A stretch of 44,557 bases of DNA. Origin: CAZQHK01 sp964593455 (GTDB taxonomy: Bacteria; Muiribacteriota; CAYSPT01). Position 1 is the first letter of the stretch, and each line of letters begins with the position of its first letter. Made by a program: the position numbers and the translations under genes. This document shows, one piece after another, positions 25,601 to 32,627 of the stretch. The notes under the pieces were generated by a model. It was given only the letters and a program-made list of their open reading frames with translations, had not been told where the DNA came from and made no database searches. The stretch spans positions 1-44,557 of the forward strand of contig CAZQHK010000034.1 of assembly GCA_964593455.1 (NCBI GenBank), given 5' to 3'.

Positions 25601-28003
25601 GCCGTGTTTCAGGATGGCGGCCGCTAGGCCAGCCTGAACGAGAAGGGCGACTAAACAAACCATCATAATCGGTCCAGATGGTGTGTTCCGGGTTGTGGAG
25701 ACGAAGACGCCGTAGGCGGAAATAAAAACGACATACGTGAAAAACTGGGTTTTCATAATCTGTTTGACTATCCAGTTTCCCGGTTTTCTCAATCCATTGG
25801 TGAGCGTGGTTTTCTTGGTGCTATGGACGTACATCATCGTGATGAACATCAGTAAGGTCGTCGCGCCGAAAAGAGAACGTAAAAAAGCGAAAAGGGTTTT
25901 CACAAATATCTTCTCAGCTTCCTCTCTCAGCTTTCTCTTACCGGGAAAAGAATGGGTTTTCAATGGATAGCTGACAGCGTATACGGCCTGTGATAGGAGC
26001 ACATTGGAAAGTTGTCCTCTAAGGTCTGCGGTCATGGCCGGCAGCCCTGTTTCTCGGCGGGTTTCAAGCCAGGGTTCAGTGTCATCCATCCCCTTTTCTT
26101 CGGCTGCGTATCCGTCCAGGTAGAGATCTTTCAAGGTGATATTCAAAGGGGTTTCTCTCACCTCGTATTTTGGGGAAAGGAGTTTTTTCTCTATCTCGAA
26201 GAACATTCGTTCCAGGCCCGGGTGAAGTTCAGCCAGGGCGAACAGTGCTTCATCGACCACGGTAATTCCCAGGGCAGCCTGCCGAGGGGCGCCGTCGGAA
26301 TCTTTGACCATGAAGGCCAGCCGGGCGACTTCACCGGGTTGGTAGATTTTTTTTGAAGTTTGGCACTGGACCTGCAAATCAGAAGCGTTGGAGATTACCA
26401 TCACCTTGGTGTCGCGGACGAAATTGGTGTCGTTTCCCAGGCAATAGGCGTTCAGGGCGACGGTCCCGGCCCAATCGGGGGAAATGTCTAAAGCCAGGTA
26501 GCCGCGGCCATGCTCCATTTCCACTGCGGTGGTGTACAGTGTGCGGCCGTCGCGGATGGCATCCACGTAAGCAACCCCTGAGGAGCTGCTGGAAAGGACC
26601 GTGAGCTGTATTGTCTCTCCTACCCGCGGCATCGCTGAAGATATTCTGAGCAGCATTGTGCCAACGCTGTAATCAACCGTTGACCGGCCGCAGGGAAGAT
26701 CCTGGCTATAGAGCATTTTGTTGCCCAAGCGATCGGTAACGGAGCTTTCAAACCGGTAGCGTTCGCCGGTAGAGGGAAAGACAGTGCACTCGGCTATTCC
26801 CATTTCGTTTGTCTCGAAAGTGCGCGTTCCCACTATCAAGGTTGCCTGAGCCGGCCGGCCGTCGGGGTAGGTCACCATCGTGTAGACAATATTGTTAACC
26901 TTCGGGACCAGCGTCCCGCTTTCTGGAATGGCCTCGATTATAAACGGATTATTTGAGACGGTGAAACTTTTTGCCTTTTCTTCCCGGCATGAAGCCGCGT
27001 CGGTTACACGGGCCCGGAACTGGAGATACGCAGCCCCTTTTTTCATGGGCAGACCGGCCGCATAGTCCGGCATCCGGATCTGAAAGGAGAAAATCCCGTC
27101 ATCGTTCGTAGTTCCGGTATGTCTTCCGACGGTTTGAAATCCGGCCACATAAGTCTCTATATCCAGAGAAACCTTCGCTCCGGCGACCGGTTTACCAAAG
27201 AAATACTCCGCCACTACCCGGCCCGCGACCGTGTCGCCCGGAGCGCAGAAATCATTCTCCGTTTCGATTGCGACCCGGAACTTTGGCAGGGTGTAGTGTT
27301 TTACTTCAACTTTTCTTTCCGATTTCACCTCCCCGACTGTACAAGTGATGGTCCAACTCCCCTGATTAACTTCATCAGCCAGCGGACACTCTGTCCAGGC
27401 GACGCCGAAATCGTTGACCGGCGCCTGATGCTCATAAATCTTGTTTTCCTTGCTGTCCGAGACAGTGAAGGTCACGCTTTTCCCGGTTTCGGGCTTGAGA
27501 TCAGGCTTCCTCAGGACCAGGCAGCGAAGATTCATCTTCTGGCCCGGCTGGTAAAGGGGTTTATCTGTTGAGAGCAGCAAACCGTACTGGCGATCGACTT
27601 TGATCTTTTTACGGAACACGTCCCGCCCCAGGGACGAATGAGCGGAGAAAGTAAGCTCGTACTCCCGCTCTTCTTCCGGGGTCATGAAGGAAAGATCGGC
27701 TGTTCCGCCGGCATCGGTCTTAACCGCCAGGTCCACTACCCGCCCGGTAGCGGCGGCGTCAAGAGTAAGGCGCACACTGGCGCCCTTGACCGGTTCGAGT
27801 GTAACGTGGTTCCGGACAACAGCTCGTAATGACGATCTGCTTCCGGCAAGTAAGTTTGTTTGACCGAGGAGAAGCACTTCCTGCGTATCCTGGCGACGGG
27901 CGGAAATAATGGGATAAAAAGAAAATAAGACCATAAAAAGTACTACCAGGCCCGTGAGGATCAGCGCGAGGTACTTTCCGCGGCCGATAATCGGCCAATT
28001 CAT
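22700..28003 (-). CDS. Alpha-2-macroglobulin with a membrane domain at the bait position
   Basis: 1767 aa. Bacterial alpha-2-macroglobulins trap proteases through a thioester. An N-terminal anchor (about 10-32) precedes MG domains; the MG2 signature 'TDKPLYQPGQKMNLRCLV' is near 145-162 and a second similar element 'KKIYQPGE' near 545. 'VVDEALFAL' (about 580) marks the end of the first MG array. The A2M domain begins at 'YFPETLLSLP' (about 1072) with 'DSITSWRVSASA'. The thioester motif is GCFEQ, with Cys1289, Glu1291 and Gln1292, in a helical TED domain. Between 580 and 1072, where the bait region is expected, lie about ten hydrophobic helices (about 700-1015). The last, 'LNYMIVFMIIGVLTAISIP', looks like a pilin N-terminal helix. 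A GAGGAA motif precedes the ATG. The insertion is far from the usual architecture. The gene is in one operon with the pilin-like gene downstream. Confidence 0.93.
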   Translation of the reverse strand: MNWPIIGRGKYLALILTGLVVLFMVLFSFYPIISARRQDTQEVLLLGQTNLLAGSRSSLRAVVRNHVTLEPVKGASVRLTLDAAATGRVVDLAVKTDAGGTADLSFMTPEEEREYELTFSAHSSLGRDVFRKKIKVDRQYGLLLSTDKPLYQPGQKMNLRCLVLRKPDLKPETGKSVTFTVSDSKENKIYEHQAPVNDFGVAWTECPLADEVNQGSWTITCTVGEVKSERKVEVKHYTLPKFRVAIETENDFCAPGDTVAGRVVAEYFFGKPVAGAKVSLDIETYVAGFQTVGRHTGTTNDDGIFSFQIRMPDYAAGLPMKKGAAYLQFRARVTDAASCREEKAKSFTVSNNPFIIEAIPESGTLVPKVNNIVYTMVTYPDGRPAQATLIVGTRTFETNEMGIAECTVFPSTGERYRFESSVTDRLGNKMLYSQDLPCGRSTVDYSVGTMLLRISSAMPRVGETIQLTVLSSSSSGVAYVDAIRDGRTLYTTAVEMEHGRGYLALDISPDWAGTVALNAYCLGNDTNFVRDTKVMVISNASDLQVQCQTSKKIYQPGEVARLAFMVKDSDGAPRQAALGITVVDEALFALAELHPGLERMFFEIEKKLLSPKYEVRETPLNITLKDLYLDGYAAEEKGMDDTEPWLETRRETGLPAMTADLRGQLSNVLLSQAVYAVSYPLKTHSFPGKRKLREEAEKIFVKTLFAFLRSLFGATTLLMFITMMYVHSTKKTTLTNGLRKPGNWIVKQIMKTQFFTYVVFISAYGVFVSTTRNTPSGPIMMVCLVALLVQAGLAAAILKHGDKKAGYAPYLVQFMHLICLAGLCIICLVASYTGTRIPANPMKTLWEMYLPFAFLGQALLLLSSAAFIGRYRHVHQFFWVLASGAAAALGVFVFLAGGFGLGSMAGAVAVIAGGCLIIYGFSRLHLACRGTLTAAISHGIQWFLAFSLAGIVIPLLTDDSAAIALIPIGLIAGLIVYSYELKPLNDSKWGSRLLNYMIVFMIIGVLTAISIPDFNSARMQARGYPMASPERMETYRRAMDTAGKTEAMTASGIIDSPDSGETDARKKGIRVREYFPETLLSLPCIITDEAGRLELDFPVADSITSWRVSASASSRDGQLGGLTGSLTVFQDFFVDLDLPVSLTKGDIISIPAAVFNYLDRTQTVQLELEPGSWFTSVDGLERTVTIGPGNATSEFLTIKVIEPGDHRFTLWATGEDVRDAVRRSIQVLPFGSKHSLVRSGWLEEIQSVQISYPPEAVTGTERLFLKIYPTVFTQVVDGLDSILKMPHGCFEQTSSSTWPNLLVLNYLKTTGKISPKVRMKAEHYVQLGYQRLLTFEVAGGGFDWFGHAPANQILTAYGLMEFTDMSRVYPVDERLLDRTRRWLLSQQEKDGTWRNLNVKYRDSSSSFAGDVARTTAYITWALVNSGVEGRLVDRAVRYLKRCIDQETNTYTLALIANVLVTTEPNSQITQTVLGMLKDRVVRNGESAYWNSSGKTVVGSRGRSSRVETTALVAMAYLKAGTEPNLCRRAITHLISTKDASGNWYSTQSTILALKVLVEAAAGNYKPPGTGSTIAVRVNGEDKTIVDIEPGTDDVVRVVDISGNLQANDNRILLSCQGEYSPQYQLVGEYYSPWEEQLWPSKSLSIDVDYDRNELALDDILKAEVQVSFRDVSPSSMIIIDLGIPPGFSPIVEDFEALKQHRVLAKFSLTSRQATLYIREMRPGQELTFTYRLRARFPLRAKTPPSRVYEYYQPERRSVARPIELHVM

Positions 28004-28123
28004 CGTTCTTCCTCGCTTTCTCTATTCAATTTTTTCAAGGACTCAAACCCTTATTACATACCTGACCACTTCCCTCCAATTGATTTAGACGAAACTCAAA
28101 CGCAAAACCGTTTAACTATTTTA

Positions 28124-28153
28124 ATCATAGGAACCAAAAACCGGCTATGTCAA
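28124..28153 (-). promoter_or_regulatory. Promoter for the alpha-2-macroglobulin operon
   Basis: On the minus strand a perfect TTGACA (28153-28148) and TATGAT (28129-28124) are 18 bp apart. The start near 28117 gives a leader of about 113 nt. The rest of the upstream region runs into the assembly gap. Confidence 0.6.
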
Positions 28154-28208
28154 CTAATTCTCTCCTTAGTTTCCGGGTTAATGATTGCACCAGATAGAAA
28201 TTCTGGAT

Positions 28209-28308
28209 NNNNNNNNNNNNNNNNNNNNNNNNNNNNNNNNNNNNNNNNNNNNNNNNNNNNNNNNNNNNNNNNNNNNNNNNNNNNNNNNNNNNNNNNNNNN
28301 NNNNNNNN
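28209..28308. other. Scaffold gap of 100 N, flanked by an identical 11-mer
   Basis: The run is exactly 100 N, a conventional placeholder length. AAATTCTGGAT occurs at both edges (28198-28208 and 28309-28319). The gap lies between the divergent promoters at 28124-28153 and 28361-28389, so no identified gene is interrupted. The true distance is unknown and may be very small. Confidence 0.97.
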
Positions 28309-28340
28309 AAATTCTGGATATATGATCGTCAAACTTGAAA

Positions 28341-28355
28341 AATCACCACGTGATT
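28341..28355. promoter_or_regulatory. Palindrome just upstream of the -35
   Basis: AATCAC and GTGATT are perfect 6-bp arms around CAC. The site ends 5 bp before the -35 of the promoter at 28361-28389, a usual place for an activator or a repressor. No regulator can be named. Confidence 0.4.
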
Positions 28356-28360
28356 GCCGT

Positions 28361-28389
28361 TTGACACCATCTCCCGCTTCTGATAGAAT
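28361..28389 (+). promoter_or_regulatory. Consensus promoter for the kinase-S51-rlmD-cysQ operon
   Basis: A perfect TTGACA (28361-28366) and TAGAAT (28384-28389) are exactly 17 bp apart. The start near 28396 leaves a leader of about 60 nt carrying GGAGG (28444-28448). Confidence 0.7.
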
Positions 28390-28456
28390 CCACCCGTCTT
28401 CGGTACTGATATCCGTTAGCGGAAGACCATGAATCGATTCTATGGAGGTGCGATGG

Positions 28457-29002
28457 GTGCGCCGTTATGTTATTGGAATCACCGGGAGCAAGGGTAAAGG
28501 CAAAACCAGTTTTGCTTCCGTTATCACTTATCTATTGAGTATCAACGGGTATGCCGCCACGGTGCTGCATTTTGCCGATTACATAAAGCGGGTGGCTAAA
28601 GAGTGCTATAACCGCGAGATAGGCAGCGTTCATGGCAAACTCAGTAAAAAGGATCGGGAACTTCTCTGCCGAATTGGAGATGGTCTCAGGAGCATCGAAC
28701 CGAACTGCCTGGTCAAGGTGGTGGAACGAAAGATCAAGGAAAACCGCGGATTTATCATCGTTGCTGACGTCCGACTCAAGCGGGAAGCCGACATGATCAA
28801 ACGGCTCGGCGGGAAAATTATCAAAATACAGAGTGATATTTTCGGGAGAAAAGAAAACTACATGGAGGATCATCTCACTGAAACCGAAGTCCAGACGATA
28901 AAAGCCGATTTTGAAATAGAGAATACCGGCACCTTCTCGGACCTGGTCACTGAAGCTAAAAAGGTAGTTTCCCACTATGTCAAACGCCGCTGGAAAAGCT
29001 GA
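28457..29002 (+). CDS. P-loop nucleotide kinase, dNMP-kinase-like
   Basis: 181 aa from the GTG at 28457, preferred because GGAGG ends 8 nt upstream; the ATG at 28442 is in frame but overlaps that site. The Walker A motif is 'GITGSKGKGKTSFA' at the N-terminus. Later elements are 'GFIIVADVRLKREADMIK' then 'GGKIIKI', then 'EDHLTETEV' and 'ADFEIENTGTFSDL'. This order (P-loop, DVR with an acid, DH-TE, AD-i-N) matches phage-type deoxynucleoside monophosphate kinases and some archaeal P-loop kinases. The reaction would be ATP-dependent phosphorylation of a nucleoside monophosphate; the true substrate is uncertain. It is the first gene of the operon and overlaps the S51-like gene by 26 bp. Confidence 0.8.
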   Translation: MRRYVIGITGSKGKGKTSFASVITYLLSINGYAATVLHFADYIKRVAKECYNREIGSVHGKLSKKDRELLCRIGDGLRSIEPNCLVKVVERKIKENRGFIIVADVRLKREADMIKRLGGKIIKIQSDIFGRKENYMEDHLTETEVQTIKADFEIENTGTFSDLVTEAKKVVSHYVKRRWKS

Positions 29003-30347
29003 CAAACAGGAGCAATCCATTCTCGAACCGATGGAGAACAAGGAACAGGGATGGGTCTTTCTAAATGGGAACGTTGCCACCGAGGTCGATCTGGTAAAGA
29101 TGTTCTCTCCCCAAATGCTCAATCCTCAGCACCCCGACCCGGAGATCAACCAGTCCCGGAAGGTCCTCCTGGTTACCGCTGCTTTCCATAAGGGACACGA
29201 ACATCACGACCGGCACCTGATTGAAATGTTTGAACGCCTGGGAATCGATGCCAAGTGGAAGAATTCGTTTCCCACCAATATCCAGAACCTTTCTGTTTAC
29301 AGTATGTTCAGCGAGTTCATCACCAAGGAGAAATGGCTCTACCGCCGTTACACCGAGAAACAGGACCTGCTCAAGGCAATCAAAAAAGACTATCACGTTA
29401 AAAACCAGGATTATCTCGACACCGTCACCGCGCTCACCGATGCCCTGGAGTTTAAACATCCCCACCTGGGGCTTTTCGATTTCTACCACTGGAACCGGTT
29501 TGATGACGAGGATTTCATGATGGCCGGGCTTTCCACCCGGGAGCGGAAGACAAAAATTAAACAGATCGAACCTCTCAAACACTCTGCGGTTGACATGGAC
29601 ATGTGCAGAGAACTCAGTGATACGGTGGAACATCTCGTCTACAAGGACGAAGAGATCCTGGCTCTTTGCCAGAACATGGAAGCTTTTTTTCTGGAGAAGA
29701 GCGGGGTCTGGAAATCCGCGCTCTACCAGGACCACCGGGAGGAGCTGAAACAGAGAATAATCAGCAGTGCCACCTGCGTGCTGTTTGGCGGTCGAGTGTT
29801 TGTGCTGAACAACCGGCTCCGGTTCTATCGTTTGGACGAAGTGTTCCAGGAAGCGCTTCGGTTGGGGACTAATTTCTACGGTATCAGTGCCGGTGCGATG
29901 TCGCTCCAGGACCGGTTTTATCTCTCGTTCCCGCGAGATTTTCCGGGCGGGTTTATGCGTGTCGCCGATCTCGGAATCGGGCTGGTTAAAGGGCTCAGCG
30001 TGTTTCCCCACGCCAACGATTACCTCTATATAAGAAGGGCTCACCAGGATGAACTCAGTTTGTACACTGTCCGGCACCGGGGCCGGGTAACGGTCGGCCT
30101 GAACGAAAAAACCGTCCTTCTCTATGAGCGCTACCGGGATCCGCTTGATGACCAGGTATACGACCGCTACAGCTCGGTTGGGGACGACCCGGTACTCGTC
30201 TTTGGTGAACGTGGCCGGATCGTTGAACTGAATCGTTTTGACGAATTGCTCCTGGAAGGAACCAAGTTCTACGACTCTCTTCCGAGGATGGCCATGCGGC
30301 AGGACATCTGTGAGTTCGAGCAAGCGTGGAGGAAAGAAACGCAGTGA
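28977..30347 (+). CDS. Peptidase S51-like (cyanophycinase/PepE fold) protein
   Basis: 456 aa. The C-terminal half contains 'FYGISAGAMSL', the nucleophile-elbow motif of peptidase family S51 with Ser304, and upstream 'ATCVLFGGRVFVLNNRLRF'. 'KGLSVFPHANDYLY' supplies a His-containing segment as in cyanophycinase and dipeptidase E. These enzymes cleave Asp-containing peptides or isoaspartyl bonds and share the class I glutamine amidotransferase fold. At 456 aa it is well above the usual 230-280, because of an N-terminal half that starts with 'RKVLLVTAAFHKGHEHHDRHL' and has a His-rich loop. A putative catalytic Glu was not identified. It is cytoplasmic. Translation overlaps the kinase gene, and rlmD follows 24 bp later. 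Confidence 0.8.
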   Translation: MSNAAGKADKQEQSILEPMENKEQGWVFLNGNVATEVDLVKMFSPQMLNPQHPDPEINQSRKVLLVTAAFHKGHEHHDRHLIEMFERLGIDAKWKNSFPTNIQNLSVYSMFSEFITKEKWLYRRYTEKQDLLKAIKKDYHVKNQDYLDTVTALTDALEFKHPHLGLFDFYHWNRFDDEDFMMAGLSTRERKTKIKQIEPLKHSAVDMDMCRELSDTVEHLVYKDEEILALCQNMEAFFLEKSGVWKSALYQDHREELKQRIISSATCVLFGGRVFVLNNRLRFYRLDEVFQEALRLGTNFYGISAGAMSLQDRFYLSFPRDFPGGFMRVADLGIGLVKGLSVFPHANDYLYIRRAHQDELSLYTVRHRGRVTVGLNEKTVLLYERYRDPLDDQVYDRYSSVGDDPVLVFGERGRIVELNRFDELLLEGTKFYDSLPRMAMRQDICEFEQAWRKETQ

Positions 30348-30371
30348 CGCACAGAAAGAAGGAAATGTGTC

Positions 30372-31763
30372 GTGGCTCTTGAAGAACAAGATAACAATAA
30401 TGGGCAGGCTCATCCCGTTACCGCCGGTCAGGAAGTAGAGATAGATATCGACAGTTTGACCAGCAAGGGATTGGGGGTCGGCCGCTATCAGGGATTCGTG
30501 ATCATGGTGGGGGGGACCTACCCGGGGGACACGGCCCGAATCGAGATAACGGACGTCAAAAAAAAGTTCGCCTTCGGTCGGCTTCAGCTGCTTACCGACC
30601 CCTCCTCTCAGCGTGTTTCCCCTTTCTGTCCGGTGGCTTCCATCTGTGGTGGCTGTCCGCTCCAGGTTTTATCATACCCGGAACAGCTCCGCTGGAAACT
30701 CAACCGGGTTAAACGGGCTTTCATGAAAGTCCGTTCCCTGAAATCGGTTTCCCTTCCCGAGGTGATCGGAGCGAAGCAGGTCAGGGGATTTCGGAACAAA
30801 GCTCAGCTTCCCGTCAGGAGAGAAGATAAACGGCTGGTACTCGGTTTCTTTACGGCGGGTACACATGATCTGGTGCCTATTGACGGTTGCCCCGTACAAC
30901 TGGCAAGTATCGACAGTCTGATAAAGCCGATTACCAGAATATTGGAGAAATCAGGCCTGGTTCCCTATAACGAAAAGAAACGCAGCGGTGAACTCAGGCA
31001 CGTGCTGATTGAAGGATCTTCGCTGTCGGACGGAGTGGTGGTTACGCTGGTCACCCACAGCCGGGATGTTGCCGGACTCCGTCAGGTGGCGCTCAAGTTG
31101 ATGTCCCGAGCTGGCGTAGAAGGTGTCGTCCACAACGTTCAAGGGAGTCAAACGAACGTCATCGTAGGGAACGAATTCTACCTGGTTTCCGGCCGCGAGA
31201 TAATCGAGGAGTCGGTTAGTGGCACGCAGTTTATGCGCCCCTCCGGCGGATTCTTCCAGGTTAACTCCTATCAGACCGGGATTTTATTGGCTGAGGCGCG
31301 ACGGTTGGCAGGTGATGGAAAACGGAGCTGTATCGTCGATCTGTTTTGTGGAGTAGGAGTGTTCGCCTGTTTCCTGGCTGATCTGGCTGACCGTTGCCTG
31401 GGAGTAGAGTTTTCCCAGCGGCTGGTTGATTATGCTAAAATGAACGCCGGACGGCTGAAATTGAGTAACACCGGATTCATGTGCGCCGACGCCGACACCG
31501 GTATGGATACGATACTGAAAAAACACGCTCCGGACCTGGTGGTGGTCGATCCGCCCCGCCGCGGCCTATCGGAAGAACTGATCTCAATTCTTACGTCAAG
31601 CCCTTCGGTCAAGCAGGTTCTGTATATTTCCTGTCAACCCGAAAACCTGGCCCGCGACCTGGGCCGGTTGCTCAAGGGCGGATTCAGGGTCGGAGAAATC
31701 TCCTGTGTGGACCTGTTTCCACATACTCCCCATGTAGAGACGGTGGTAAGGCTGGACAGATGA
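30372..31763 (+). CDS. RlmD/TrmA-family RNA m5U methyltransferase
   Basis: 463 aa. It methylates uracil C5 in 23S rRNA (RlmD type) using SAM. An N-terminal TRAM domain is at about 18-75. The iron-sulfur cluster site is Cys86, Cys92, Cys95 ('CPVASICGGCP') and a fourth Cys in 'IDGCPVQL'. The SAM motif is 'IVDLFCGVGVFACFLAD', the substrate-binding motif 'VVDPPRRGLSEE', and the catalytic nucleophile Cys421 in 'YISCQPENLARDL'. The GTG at 30372 has an AAGGA site upstream. Family and cluster site are clear; the position modified cannot be told from sequence, and RlmCD-type dual specificity is possible. Its stop overlaps the next ATG. Confidence 0.93.
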   Translation: MALEEQDNNNGQAHPVTAGQEVEIDIDSLTSKGLGVGRYQGFVIMVGGTYPGDTARIEITDVKKKFAFGRLQLLTDPSSQRVSPFCPVASICGGCPLQVLSYPEQLRWKLNRVKRAFMKVRSLKSVSLPEVIGAKQVRGFRNKAQLPVRREDKRLVLGFFTAGTHDLVPIDGCPVQLASIDSLIKPITRILEKSGLVPYNEKKRSGELRHVLIEGSSLSDGVVVTLVTHSRDVAGLRQVALKLMSRAGVEGVVHNVQGSQTNVIVGNEFYLVSGREIIEESVSGTQFMRPSGGFFQVNSYQTGILLAEARRLAGDGKRSCIVDLFCGVGVFACFLADLADRCLGVEFSQRLVDYAKMNAGRLKLSNTGFMCADADTGMDTILKKHAPDLVVVDPPRRGLSEELISILTSSPSVKQVLYISCQPENLARDLGRLLKGGFRVGEISCVDLFPHTPHVETVVRLDR

Positions 31764-32611
31764 TTGTCAAAACCATGTTGTCTAAACTTGATTTTCTCTT
31801 GAACACGGCTATTTTGGCCGGTGAGGCTATCCTTGACGTTTACGACGGCGAGTTCGATGTCGAGTTCAAAACCGATGAATCGCCGCTGACGGAAGCCGAT
31901 AAGCGTTCGCATGAAATTATCAAACGGCGTTTGGAGGAGATGACCCCCTCACTCCCCATACTGTCTGAAGAAGGAGCCGTCATCCCGTATTCGGTGAGAA
32001 GCCGGTGGCCGGCCTTCTGGCTGGTGGACCCACTTGATGGTACGAAAGAGTTTGTGAACCGTAACGGTGAGTTTACCGTGAACATAGCGCTAATAGAAAA
32101 CAAAACACCGGTTGTCGGTGTGGTGTATGTGCCGGTGAAAAAGAATTGTTATTTTGCTGTGCACGGCAGTGGGGCGTTTCGCCGTGATGGCGGTGAAATA
32201 ATTGAAATGGTTTCCGATGAGATACTGGCCTCCTCGAAACGTCTGCCATTGAGCCGGGCGGGTACCGGAGAAGACGATTCCATCACGGTGGTCGCCAGCC
32301 GCTCGCACGCCACTGGTGAAGCGAATGATTTTGCGGACCGGTTGAAGAAAGTCTACCGGGAAGTCGTTTTCACCCCGGCGGGCAGCGCTATGAAACTCTG
32401 CCTGGTGGCCGAAGGCTCCGCCGATCTCTATCCCCGTCACGGACCCACAATGGAATGGGACATCGGGGCCGGACAGTGCGTGGTGGAGCAGAGCGGGGGA
32501 AAAGTTATCTCTCTTGAAACTGAGAATCCCTTGATCTACAATAAGGAGTGTCTTAAAAATTCCTTCTTTATCTGTAGCCGAAAAGGGTTCTTTTTGAAGC
32601 ACGTGTCTTGA
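31760..32611 (+). CDS. cysQ: CysQ-type 3'(2'),5'-bisphosphate nucleotidase
   Basis: 283 aa, starting with the ATG that overlaps the rlmD stop (ATGA). It removes the 3'-phosphate from PAP, a by-product of sulfate assimilation and sulfotransfer, in a Mg2+/Li+-sensitive reaction. Motifs of the inositol-phosphatase superfamily: 'LSEEG' (Glu70/71), 'VDPLDGTKEF' (Asp90, Asp93), 'PAGSAMKLCLVAEGSADLYP' and 'MEWDIGAG' with the third metal Asp. 'DPLDGTKEF' rather than 'DPIDGT' is typical of CysQ. A frame upstream to 31481 is open but overlaps rlmD and lacks a ribosome-binding site. No sulfotransferase is nearby, so the PAP source is unknown. Confidence 0.92.
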   Translation: MIVKTMLSKLDFLLNTAILAGEAILDVYDGEFDVEFKTDESPLTEADKRSHEIIKRRLEEMTPSLPILSEEGAVIPYSVRSRWPAFWLVDPLDGTKEFVNRNGEFTVNIALIENKTPVVGVVYVPVKKNCYFAVHGSGAFRRDGGEIIEMVSDEILASSKRLPLSRAGTGEDDSITVVASRSHATGEANDFADRLKKVYREVVFTPAGSAMKLCLVAEGSADLYPRHGPTMEWDIGAGQCVVEQSGGKVISLETENPLIYNKECLKNSFFICSRKGFFLKHVS

Positions 32612-32627
32612 GGGGAGGAGTGTTACC

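Noticed and set aside
29061..30413. 450-codon open frame on the minus strand over the S51-like gene
   Set aside because: The plus-strand gene has the SAGA motif and operon context; the opposite frame shows no family features and runs past the promoterless end.
31481..31759. 93-codon upstream extension of cysQ
   Set aside because: It lies inside rlmD in another frame; the ATGA overlap at 31760 is the natural start.
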